From NCBI RefSeq assembly GCF_017591435.1, contig NC_059296.1, forward strand, positions 6,800,001 to 6,864,000: DNA of 64,000 nucleotides, written 5' to 3'. A model generated the notes under the pieces. That model ran no database searches and was not told the DNA's origin. It worked only from the letters and a program-made list of their open reading frames with translations. How positions within the stretch are numbered: position 1 is the first letter of the stretch; each line of letters opens with the position of its first letter. The position numbers were made by a program, and so were the translations under genes. The DNA comes from Portunus trituberculatus (lineage: Eukaryota; Arthropoda; Malacostraca; Decapoda; Portunidae). Positions 54,074-64,000 of the stretch are shown piece after piece.

Positions 54074-55808
54074 TCATGGTGTCCCGTTCGCTTGAATCCA
54101 TTTATCATACTTTTCTTTAAAACTATGGATACTTCTTGCTCTCACTACACCCTCCGGTAATCTATTCCAGGCAGTGACAGTTCTTGCTGGGAAACTGAAC
54201 TTTTTAATATCAGTTGTACACCCCGGAATCCTCAATTTCAAATCATGATTATCTCTTGGTCTTCTCGTCATATCCAGCTCGAGAAAGTCATCTCTATCAA
54301 TCTTGTCAATCTCATTTACACACTTGAACAGTTCGATCATATCACCTCTTTTTCTCTCTTCCAACAGTGGCAGATTTAGTCTACATAATCTTTCCTGGTA
54401 ATCTATATCATGCAAGGCTGGCACCAGTTTCGTTGCCGCTCTTTGTACCCGTTCCAGTTTATGTATATGTTTCTTCAAATAAGGCGCCCATACCACCTGT
54501 GCATATTCTAATTTTGGCCTCAAAATTGATTCTATTACTTTTTTGACCAGTGTTTCATTCAGGTGAGTAAATGTAGTTCTGATATTTGCAACTATTGCCA
54601 AACCTTCCCCTACAATTTTGTTAATATGTCCCTCAGGTGACAAGTTGTTTTGTACTATAACCCCCAAGTCTTTTTCTCTTTCTACACACATTAGATTCAC
54701 TCCACCTAAGTTATAGATTGCATGAGGTCTGTGTATACTTCTTCCTATTTCCAACACATGACATTTGTCAGCATTAAATTCCATCATCCATATATTGCTT
54801 CATTCATGAATAATATCCAAGTCCTCTTGTAAACCTTGACAATCTTCTTGGATTTTTACTTGTCTCATTATTTTTGCATCATCTGCGAACAAATTAATAT
54901 AACTTCTCACTCCATCCGGTAGATCACTTACATATGTCAGGAACATTAGGGGTGCAACACAGACCCTTGTGGGACTCCACTCTCTACTTCAGCCCATTCA
55001 GAGCTTACACCCCGTACTACTGTCTTAATTTTTCTCCCTGATAAGTAACTTGTCATCCATTTAAGTATCTTGTCTCCAAGTCCTCCACATTTTTTCCATC
55101 TTCCACTTAAGTCTTTTGTGGGATACCTTATCAAAAGCCTTTTTTAGATTAAGATAAATACAGTCAACCCATCCTCCTTTCAGATCAACTATGTCAATTA
55201 ATCTTGAATAAAAACTTAGAAGATTGGTAATGCAAGATCTTCCCTTTCTAAATCCAAATTGCTTTGATGAAAGAATTTATCTTTCTTCTCGGAACTTCAT
55301 CCATCTTTCTCTTATTATTCCCTCTAACACCTTTATTAATATACACAGAAGAGAAACAGGCCTGTAGTGTTTAACGGTATCTCTCTACTTCCTCCTTTAT
55401 ATATGGCCACTATTTGCGCTTCCGGAACTTTTCCGGAACATATCCTTCTTCTAGTGACTTCATGTATAACTGATGAATTGGCCAACTTAATTCCTCAGCA
55501 CAACATTTCAACACCCATACTGACATTTGGTCCGGTCCCATTACCTTATTTACATCCAGCCTCTGAATTCTTGTTATGACTTCCTTTCTATCAAATACAA
55601 TGTTTTCCAACTTGGTGCCTTGATATCCTCCTAGTACTCCTTCTTCTCCAACATAATCACCATCTTTTACAAACACTGATTTAAACTTGTTGTTTAATAC
55701 CTGAGCCATTTCTCGCTTATCTTCAATAATCTCTCCTTCCACTTTCAACCTCTGAATTACATCTTTAATTTTTTTTGTTTTTTTTACCATTAATGTATTT
55801 GTAAACAA
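54074..55808 (-). pseudogene. LINE ORF2 reverse transcriptase, frameshifted
   Basis: In order on the - strand: VNKVMGPDQMSVWVLKCCAE (55808-55410), WMTSYLSGRKIKTVVRG and GVPQGSVLHP (55134-54946), and the thumb/C-terminus MEFNADKCHVLEIGRS, DLGVIVQNNLSPEGHINKIV, LEYAQVVWAPYLKKHIHKLE, ending SFPARTVTAWNRLPEGVVRA ... (54787-54074). The fingers and FADD segments lie in other frames near 55.2 and 54.9 kb. The C-terminus ends at a natural-looking stop. Confidence 0.86.
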
Positions 55809-56014
55809 AGTTTAGGATTACTTTCATATTTATCCACAATGTTTTTCTCATATTTAGCCTCTTCCTCTCTTCTCACCTCTGTATACATATTCCGTGCTCT
55901 ATGATATTTTTTCTTTGTCCCTTCATTCCTTCTTTTTCTCATATTTTTTCATGCTCTATCTCTCTCTTCTTTGGCTTTTCTGTATCGCTTGTTAAACCAT
56001 ATTTTTTTTTATCT

Positions 56015-56757
56015 CTATTTCTCGAACCACCTCCTCTCTCTAAAATATTTCTTCATATTCTCTATGTCAGCCTTCTTAAAGTTGTACTTATTAATCGCAG
56101 TTTTATGGGACTCACACTCCAATCCATATCTGAGCCACACTTCACATATTAGGACTACGTGATCTCCTCTTCCTAGTGGGCTCTCAATCGTGATATTACC
56201 TATTTCTTCCTCCTTTCTAGTAAATACTAGATCCAATCTTGATGGGTTATCATCTCCTCTAACTCTTGTCATTTCTTTGATGTGTTGGTACAGAGCATTT
56301 TCTGTCATTTGATCAAATACTTTAGCTCCCCAACTCCCTTCCTCGCATTTCGGCTCCATACTTTCCCAGTCCACTTCTTTACAGTTAAAATCACCACAAA
56401 GTATGATGCGATTTGATCCTCTGATTAATCTTTCTAAGGTATCCAAGGTCTCTTTCCTCATTCTCTCGTGGCTTTCTCTTGTCCAAGCTCCTGTGTATGG
56501 TGCTACGTACGTCGTTATCACTGTTATTTTCTCATTTTCTTTCGTTGTAATTTCCACTGCTAACACTTCAGCTAATTCAGACTCAATCTCTATATTTTTC
56601 ACCCTTAAACTGTTGTGGACCAGAATACAAACTCCTCCACCAAATCTACCCACTCTGTCTTTCCTCCAAATGTTGTATCCTTCCCAGCCAAACAACTCCA
56701 AATTTATCTCTTTTTTTACTTTAGTTTCCACCATACAAAATACCATGGGATTTTTTC
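56015..56757 (-). pseudogene. LINE ORF2 APE endonuclease
   Basis: MVFCMVETKVKKEINLELFG, FGGGVCILVHNSL, ITTYVAPYTGAWTRESHERM, IILCGDFNCKEVDWESM (GDFN), SRLDLVFTRKEEE and LGRGDHVVLICEVW (usual SDH reads GDH). The Ser-to-Gly change at the catalytic SDH block suggests loss of function or decay. Confidence 0.88.
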
Positions 56758-56949
56758 CTTAGCAAGTCTGCTATTTCTAGTCTTTTGGAGCTTATGCCAT
56801 CCACATTGGTATAAATTAACCTTAGATCCACAAAGACTTCTTCCTTCACACCTCTTGTCACTACTCCCTGGGGGCCATCATCCCTCCTATGGCCCCTTCC
56901 ACCTCTACTGACACACCTCTCTTGAACAGTCTCACCACTTTTCCCTCCT

Positions 56950-58033
56950 TATAGCAAAAAATATTTCTTAGCTTCTTCATCTGTTCTGTTTTCATTTTGA
57001 CTTCTAGCCACTTTTCTCATCTCTTGAACTTTCATTCTCTCTGGTAATGACATATCTCTATTTATATAGATTTCTTTCATTCCTCTATCCTTCTGAGCCT
57101 GCTTGCCATGGCCAACACCTCCCTTGCAGTTCTTTCAGAGCTGAATCTCACTTTCACAGGTCTTTTGTTACAACTTTTCTTATCGTGATCGTATCTACCC
57201 ACTCGCCTTATATCTAATATATCTTCCATCCATCTGTCTTCATCATCCTTTATTTCATCAAATATCTTATGCACCATATTTTTTACATGATCTTGTCTCT
57301 TAACTATACTTTCAATCACTGGTTCTTGTATTCCTGATATAATAATTGAGGAAGCCCTTTCACATTCTTCTCTTATTAGGTTGGCATTTTCCTTGATTTC
57401 TCCCTTCACCAGTCCTTTCATGTCACCCACCACTTCTTCCACCCTGGAGCTCATTTTTGTTAGCTCACTTTTGTCCTCATTTAAATCCCTGCTCAATTTT
57501 ACAACCTCATTATACTTTCTTTCCACTAATTCTTCAGACTTTTTAACACTTGTCTCAATTTCTCTCTTATTTTGCTCCATTTTTCCTACACACTCCTCTG
57601 ATTTCTTCACACTTGACTCTACAGCTTTATTATTTTCTTCCACATTATTAAGTAAGGCATTCAACACTTTATCTTGTTTGCTTAGTTAATTTTTCAGCTC
57701 TTCAAACTGGCTTCTCATATTCTCTGCTTCTGTCTCAAACTGTTTGACCTTCATCTTAAGGCCTACAACATCATCCATCAAACTTCTAATCAGACCCTTA
57801 TTTCTCCTGGAATTATCAATTAATTGTACACAAACACTCCTTAAGGTTGTCTCATCCATATTCGTGACATCCTGAGAGTCTTCTATGCCACTTACATTTT
57901 CTAAATAAAAACTTACTGATTTGGCTTCTTTTCCCTCCTCTGCCAGTCTCTCAAGAGTTTGCATTATATCACCTTTTTCACCTCTTCTGTCCAGGATCAC
58001 TCTCCCAGCAGCTCTGTCTCCTGCCTCCGCCAT
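56950..58033 (-). pseudogene. LINE ORF1
   Basis: Starts MAEAGDRAAGRVILDRRGEK at 58033. A coiled coil follows (MDDVVGLKMKVKQFETEAEN). An in-frame stop at 57686-57688 separates it from a second coiled-coil part (KKSEECVGKMEQNKREIETS). Then ILDIRRVGRYDHDKKSCNKR, PVKVRFSSERTAREVLAMAS and, after a frameshift, INRDMSLPERMKVQEMRKVA and NENRTDEEAKKYF. It is an RNA-binding chaperone candidate by layout. Confidence 0.8.
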
Positions 58034-58248
58034 GTTTGTTTACATCCTCCTGGGAGAGCTTCACTTGTGACCATCTAGATCGTCACTTTCCAGAATAAAT
58101 CAGTTATTTCAACACTTCTCAACAGTTATAGCACTTCACAAATACAAAAATGCGGTAGGGACACCACGGTTGTTGCCTCCTTCAGCAAATTTAAGGCAGA
58201 AAAGCTTGGAGCTACTTTAGCTGCTTCCAGGAATCCACCATCTTGGAT

Positions 58249-58250
<2 letters not shown>

Positions 58251-58287
<37 letters not shown>
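58251..58287. repeat. (GA)n at LINE 5' side
   Basis: 37 bp of GA with one GGG interruption. Confidence 0.93.
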
Positions 58288-59136
58288 ATCCTATATTCTA
58301 TCAACATACATACGCATAAGATTAAATTACAGCATAAAACATATCAGGTGAACTTTAAAAATTTTACCATAATCCTCTATTAAAATAAAGGACATGTTGT
58401 TGGTGTTAGGGCCGCGAAGATTTAGGGGACATGTGGTAATGCTAGGTTTTAGAGTATAGGAGGCGAAATTTTGGTAATAAATACAACATAAGATCATAAA
58501 CAAGAGTTTCCTTAGATATCTAGAAAAAAAAATATGTATGTAGTACGTACATGTTTATAAACAAAACTCCTCCGCAAATTTCGTCTCCCTTAGCTAAACA
58601 GAAATTTCCTAGGCGGGTGGCGTAGCCTCAACAAGCCCCATCCTCCCCCTTTAGGCTATAACCGCTGTATCGCCGCTACCATTGACACTTAAGACACTTA
58701 ACTGTACCTGGAATAACACTATGATTTAAAAAGTTTTATGTTGCGTAGTTTCCTTCAAAAAGTGGTGTTGTATCTCTGAAATAAGTTAATGTACTATGTA
58801 CACCCTTCACAATTTGACATGGCGAGAGAATAATCGAGAACTGCATCATGGTGGACAGTCAGTCTTCATCTACAGATGGAAGCCTTTGATTGGTTGATAT
58901 TTTCTTTTCTAATCTTTCATTGGCTGCGAAGAACTTACCAGGCACGAGCACTTCTAGTCAAGGTTCCAAGATCACGCTCGAACAAACATTTTCTCGAACA
59001 TCAAGATTCGAAACAATTCATGGCACCCGGGCCGGGATTTTAGTGACCATTCTTGTGACAAAAAAAGCAGCACAAATATCTCCAAATATACTAATCTGCG
59101 ACGAAATTAAAGAGTGATAGAATTTTCAGAATCTAC
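58288..59136. other. No gene recognised
   Basis: Short stretch with moderate GC and no coding or repeat signature that I can name. Confidence 0.45.
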
Positions 59137-59139
59137 TAA

Positions 59140-59589
59140 AGGCGGTGTCACACTAGCACTTTTTCCGTCGATTAATGCGATTTCTGTCTAGTTTTCAACG
59201 TTCCGCATGAATTTGTCAGACGATAGGGATCGTTTCCGTCTGCAAATTTTCCGCCTTAGTTTACATACCAAGACCAAGACCACAAGACTTGCCGCGTCTC
59301 CTCAACCTGCTTCTACGTGCATTGGTTCTACCACTAACCATGAACGCATCCATGCACGCTTTTTGGCTTGTTTAGCTCGTCTAAGTTTCGTAATACACAG
59401 TATTACGTTCAGAACAGCGTATCTTTGCCGCAGCGTGGCCTACATGCTTGTTTACATTAATTTGTCGGTCTGTGTTGACGGGAAGTGACGACGAAACACC
59501 GTTTGTGTGTGACAGGCCGCAGCCAAAATATTGTCGATTTTCTGAAAAAAAAAAAAAACGACGGAAAAAGTGCTAGTGTGACATTTCCT
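59140..59589. mobile_element. PIF/Harbinger-like MITE
   Basis: 450-bp element with TSD TAA (59137-59139 and 59590-59592). Inverted ends are AGGCGGTGTCACACTAGCAC on the left and AGGAAATGTCACACTAGCAC on the right, continuing TTTTTCCGTCG in both. TWA target duplication supports PIF/Harbinger. It is the second such element, with ends similar in style to the one at 8777-9338. No transposase. Confidence 0.78.
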
Positions 59590-59874
59590 TAAGGTAAGCA
59601 AAAATCGTGTTCGTGATGTTATTTGCTTACGTTATCATCCTGTGATCGGGTCTACGGAACTTTTTGAGGAAGCACCCGTGTCTAAGGATATTATCTGTTC
59701 ACACATATAGGTTATATTTATCAATGATAAAAGGCATGGCATTGTATACAGTGTATGTTACCAAGGACTATTTTTTTTTTTCGCTAACATCCACCTTAAT
59801 TGTATAGTATAGTCAGCCAATTAAAAAGACCGTTTTCTTCTACTACTGCATCTACCTAGTCTGTTTTCTCTTTT

Positions 59875-60148
59875 GGTGTGTTTCACTGTTTGATCTGCTA
59901 CAGTCTCTGACGAGACAGCCAGACGATACCCTACGGAACGAGCTCAGAGCTCATTATTTCCGATCTTCGGATAGGCCTGAGACCAGGCACACACCACACA
60001 CCGGGACAACAAGGTCACAACTCCTCGATTTACATCCCGTACCTACTCACTGCTAGGTGAACAGGTGCTACACGTGAAAGGAGACACACCCAAATATCTC
60101 CACCCGGCCGGGGAATCGAACCCCGGTCCTCTGGCTTGTGAAGCCAGC
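59875..60148 (-). mobile_element. tRNA-related SINE with CA tail
   Basis: Read on the - strand: GGCTTCACAAGCCAGAGG, box B-like GGGTTCGATTCCCCGGCC, a core with GTGTAGCACCTGTTCACCTA and TAGGTACGGGATGTAAATCG, and a 3' part GAGACTGTAGCAGATCAAAC ending in AGTGAAACACACC. The 5' side abuts (GT)n on the plus strand. The head resembles the 3' half of a tRNA. Confidence 0.75.
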
Positions 60149-60244
60149 GTGTGTGTGTGTGTGTGTGTGTGTAATTCACTGTTTGATCTGCTGCAGTCTC
60201 TGACGAGACAGCAGCAGTGTGTGTGTGTATGTGTGTGTGTGTGT
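60149..60244. repeat. Two (GT)n tracts flanking a SINE tail fragment
   Basis: (GT)n at 60149-60172 and 60217-60244. Between them lies TTCACTGTTTGATCTGCTGC... (60174-60216), a second copy of the last 40 bp of the neighbouring SINE. Confidence 0.88.
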
Positions 60245-61031
60245 AACATCTACGAACTGAAGGCTGTTCTTTAATCACTTATAGAATGTGACTCAGATAG
60301 ATCGATAGACAGACGGATAGAGATATAGATAGGCAGATAACAATAAACAAATATATGCTGGCATTAACATATACTCATCGGTGAGTCGGCAATGGCCGAG
60401 GAATGTATATCTTTTTGATAAAATATATCAATATTATTGCTTTACATAGACTATAGTTCATAATACAGTTTGATATATTTTGCAGCCTGATAACTTATGA
60501 CTTATGTTTACTTATCATCAGTGTAAATGTAGTGCCAAAAGTTTGTCATCTCCCTGAGTTTCCTACAAACATTTTGACAAACATTTGTATCTGAATTCTT
60601 CTTTCTTTTCTTCTTCTTTCTTTTTTTTTTTTTTTTTTTCTTGCATGTGTGTAAAGGTGTTTCAGATGTGCTGTTTTGAAAGCATCGAGTTGGTGCGACC
60701 ACGCCATGCTTGTTTGAGAACGAGAGTTTTGCATCATCGGTTCATATTCATCTTGGTCTGATTTGTTATATGCACATTAACGTCAGGTAAACCTTTGCCA
60801 TATACCCTACACTCTGTGAGGGGCGACGCGCGGCAACCCTCAGGCCGTGGAAGGAAACTGAAGTCTCAACCGGAAACTATACTTTAGGTAGTCGACAAAT
60901 CTCAAGTCCGCTCCAGCACCTCGCAGCGGCGGTGATTGTGAATGTGCGGAGACACCATGATGAAATGCTGCCCTTCCTGCCGGATGCGTGCACAGACGCA
61001 TAGATAAGTAGACCTGGAGAACTAAATGTCA

Positions 61032-61089
<58 letters not shown>

Positions 61090-62583
61090 AGTTTCTTAGA
61101 GTCGTGAAGTCGTAGCTGGCATAGTGCAAGTGCTATGAACACTGACAGCAGCGCATGCTTTTCTAGTATGCTGGTGAGGTCATGGTACAGCTATTTAAGG
61201 TATTCACAATTATTTTTTGTTATTGAATCGCAGACCTATGTAGTCACAATGACGATAGACAAGGCTCTGACAATGTGATCTATAATTGCTTGGTATGTTT
61301 TGCTTAGGGAAATGTTCAGATTCTTCTCATTGCTTCCTTTATCTGCTATTAGAAATTTTATTTCTGAATGGACTAAAACGTATTAGTTGTTGTCAGGGCC
61401 ACCGCCTCAGATCCAACAGGATGCTGTCTCTTTCCTTGGCTGTTATCGCGCGGAGCACGACCTTCGCTCCTCCGTAAATCCCACCCCTTCAACCCCCCAA
61501 CTCCCAGCCCGCAGGAATAAAAAAGTTTACGTCTTGTAGTCATCATTGTCGACGCCTCCGTGCTCTCTAAAGTAGTTGCCTTGATTTTCGCTGCACGGAT
61601 TCAGTACCGAGTTGAGTGTGTTGTCACAGTCTAATAAACTTGAATGTCTCATAGGAAGCAGACTGACTAAAGCATCTATTTGACTCTTCGTATGGTAGTT
61701 CATGTCTGCAGGCCTATCACTTTTACACAATGAAAAATATATTTGTTTTGTAGTGTATTAATTTTCATTTATTTATTCATTATTTATTATTTCTTTATAA
61801 GAAGGATGTGTATGAATTATAGATCATTCTAGCGGCGTGAATCTATGTAAATAGTTGTGATTGGGTAACAACGATCGCCAGAGCTCCTGTTTCTTGGTTT
61901 CACTGGACTGCTCGTTAGAATCGGTGGTGCTGGGGAGACAATGACGGATGGTGACAATGAATGAAGAACAATAATTATTGAGCTCCTCTCAAGGTTGAGT
62001 GCACGGAAGTTAAAAGAAAAGTCTGCAAATTAACACAAAAAGTTAGGCTAAACGATTAACGTAAGTATTATAACCGTTTTTATTTTGGACGTCAAAATAC
62101 AAGAGCTACCCTTCTAATCCTTTGACTGATACCTGCTGGTGTAATCAGCGATAGCTCGTCCTATGAAGACGGGCGTGTGCTGCAGCGCACTGCCAGGCGC
62201 ACGATATTTAACTGTATCTTAAAGTAATCGTGGTGGATGCCATGTTATGTGCTTTTCCTTCGTGTGTTGATCATTAGGTCACGTATATGGCCAGACGGAC
62301 TCTCATCCAACATAGTCATATTCTTACAACTTTAAGAAGAACAAAAAAAGTTATAAAAGTTGTTTTGGGGGTGTATTTCAGCTCTTGCTACTGTAAATAA
62401 AAATGTTGGAAACGAAAACTAAAGAAAAACATCGCCACCCATTCAGTAACACTGCCAATATTACATATTTCCTCCTTTATCTGTCCATCGCCTACACCAC
62501 CGGTCTACGAGTATACTAGTACATAAAGGCTTTATATCTTCTTCTCAATATCCCTAATCAAATATTAATGCTCCTTGTTAAAA
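60245..62583. other. No gene recognised
   Basis: Contains GATA-like short repeats (60297-60338), a CTT/T-rich tract (60598-60640), (GA)n at 61036-61086 and an ATTT-rich stretch near 61770. No protein or RNA gene is recognised. Confidence 0.5.
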
Positions 62584-62614
<31 letters not shown>

Positions 62615-62797
62615 AAGTTTCCGACGGCTATTTCTACCGGCAGATTAAGCCAGACAAGGAGAGAGGGAGGAGACAGCGACTGCTACTCCCACCTTTCACG
62701 GGCTCCCAAGGCCGATCTTCTCTTCCGCACGCCATTCCACTGCAGGCCACCGCAACGCTTGCTCTTTTTGTCATATGTTTTCACCCTCTTGATAAAT

Positions 62798-62845
<48 letters not shown>

Positions 62846-62947
62846 CAAGATAGTACGCATATTATCTACCCATATTTAGTGATTCGTTATCGCTTCCGTA
62901 ATCATGAAGCTCCCCCTTATAACAGAAGCAACAAGTTATCATTACAG

Positions 62948-62994
<47 letters not shown>

Positions 62995-63005
62995 GTTTCT
63001 CGACT

Positions 63006-63050
<45 letters not shown>

Positions 63051-63096
63051 GTCTTACTTTCTCTTTCATCTAATCATTGCGGTTGTAAGCAACACA

Positions 63097-63130
<34 letters not shown>
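62584..63130. repeat. Cluster of (GT)n and (CA)n tracts
   Basis: (TG)n at 62584-62613 and 62799-62843, then (CA)n at 62950-62992, 63009-63046 and 63099-63130. The strand of the repeat switches between 62843 and 62950. Confidence 0.95.
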
Positions 63131-63133
<3 letters not shown>

Positions 63134-63290
63134 CGCTTTCGGCTCACAATCTAGAAGACCCTGGGTTCGAATTCCGGTCGCGGCGAGGCAAATGGGCGAG
63201 CCTCTTAATTAATGTGTAGTCCTGTTCCCTCATAGCAGAAATTAGGTACAGGATGTATCTCGAGAAGGGCTGACGACCTAAACACAGCAC
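63131..63290 (+). mobile_element. SINE fragment sharing a core with the SINE at 59.9-60.1 kb
   Basis: Starts directly after (CA)n with GACCGCTTTCGGCTCACAAT, box B GGTTCGAATTCC, then GTCGCGGCGAGGCAAATGGG and a core with GTGTAGTCCTGTTCCCTCAT and TAGGTACAGGATGTATCTCG. The 5' half of the tRNA-like head is missing. Confidence 0.7.
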
Positions 63291-63465
63291 CATAGAGGCT
63301 CACGGTCCCGCATTTGACATCAATCACTCTAGAACTGAGTTACGCAAAAGTATGACATATATTCCTCATTATGGTGGAGCGACAAGACGAGCTTGATTCT
63401 TATCCTGCGTACTACAGCTAGGCAAATATACTCACCATGACTGTCCCATCGGTCAATAAACTATT

Positions 63466-63520
<55 letters not shown>

Positions 63521-64000
63521 ACACACACACATCCCTTGACCCTAATCTCAAGTAATAAAAGGCGAATACCAGACATGCATTCGTAACTCTCAATGAAAGG
63601 TGACGCGAGGAAAGCTTCGTTGATGACACTGTGGCACTGACTTGGTTATTTAGCAGCGCCATGCACTCATTATGGAGCGCACATGACGGATCGGATCGTT
63701 TTCTTATCTTGGTGATAAGCAAGTCTTCACCGGAACCATCTATTCAGAAGCTTTGTGTCCTAAACGTTCTCGTATCCCGTCTCGAGTGTTCTGTACCGCT
63801 GTTATTTTTAAGGCTGTTGTAATGGAGAGGTGTATTCTAACTCATTACCTGGCAGTTGCAGGATAGCTGTTTATTTATTTATTTTTTTTTTCAGTTAGTG
63901 TTGAATGTCATTGTTGTTCTTGTTATGTCTTACTTTATAATGTATTACTTGCCTCTTTCTTTATTATTTGGCTTGTCCCTCTAATTGCTTGCTACTCTGT
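63291..64000. other. No gene recognised; (AC)n tract
   Basis: (AC)n at 63469-63530 with one GAG interruption. The rest of the window end is unrecognised. Confidence 0.5.

Larger units (their letters stand above)
54024..58250 (-). mobile_element. Nearly full-length LINE (same family as the 33-36.6 kb copy)
   Basis: About 4.2-kb non-LTR retrotransposon carrying ORF1 (58033 to about 56950) and ORF2 (about 56757-54074). Its 3' end has two copies of TATAGGTAAACTC and then a (TC)n tract on the - strand; its 5' side abuts (GA)n at 58251. ORF order, block spacing and the RDMS..ERM ORF1 motif match the 33-kb copy. A handful of frameshifts and one stop disable it. Confidence 0.88.

Noticed and set aside
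61286..61730. Short frames on both strands
   Set aside because: No domain, splice signals or repeat family could be recognised.
62584..63530. Possible CRISPR-like array of regularly spaced repeats
   Set aside because: The repeats are simple CA/GT dinucleotide tracts with irregular spacing in a eukaryotic context.

Overview
This window looks like a gene-poor stretch of an arthropod nuclear genome, most likely a decapod crustacean. That assignment is inference: two conserved animal genes have long introns full of non-LTR retrotransposons, SINEs, Tigger/pogo, piggyBac-like and Harbinger-like elements, and the density of long (AT)n, (GA/TC)n and (CA/TG)n tracts is extreme. A run of exactly 500 N marks an assembly gap at 48938-49437.

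Two host genes are supported, and they converge. On the + strand are the last three coding exons of an SSBP/Ssdp-family gene (419-489, 1172-1366, 22111-22221), separated by a 20.7-kb last intron and followed by a 3' UTR with a candidate poly(A) signal near 24051. On the - strand are seven coding exons of the actin-related protein Arp6 (ACTR6), from 46378 down to a stop at 28345. All six internal splice junctions keep the reading frame; one intron uses a GC donor. The first Arp6 coding exon (about 25 residues) was not found and may lie in the gap or beyond the window. Ssdp is an adaptor for LIM-homeodomain transcription complexes and Arp6 is a subunit of the SWR1/SRCAP H2A.Z-loading remodeller. 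Nothing in the window links them functionally beyond being neighbours.

Layout: 1-22.2 kb, Ssdp exons and a last intron holding a Harbinger-like MITE (8.8-9.3 kb), AT-centred palindromes (10.4-10.7, 12.9-13.3 kb), a 0.7-kb foldback (13.3-14.0 kb), a piggyBac-like MITE with a Tigger element nested in it (14.3-16.1 kb), and a tRNA-derived SINE (18.8-19.1 kb). 22.2-28.3 kb is Ssdp 3' UTR and intergenic DNA. 28.3-46.4 kb is Arp6, with LINE copies in the two largest introns. 46.4-58.3 kb is a transposon cluster: Tigger elements, the gap, a damaged LINE, a LINE ORF1 split by a SINE, and a nearly full-length LINE at 54.0-58.2 kb. 58.3-64 kb has a second Harbinger-like MITE, two SINEs with a common core, and many (CA/GT)n tracts.

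The main theme of the hunt is how transposons and simple repeats are joined here. LINE and SINE 3' ends run straight into dinucleotide tracts, and Tigger-type ends or palindromes border (AT)n tracts. Every recognisable LINE lies on the - strand. No bacterial-type system, CRISPR array or intact virus was seen.
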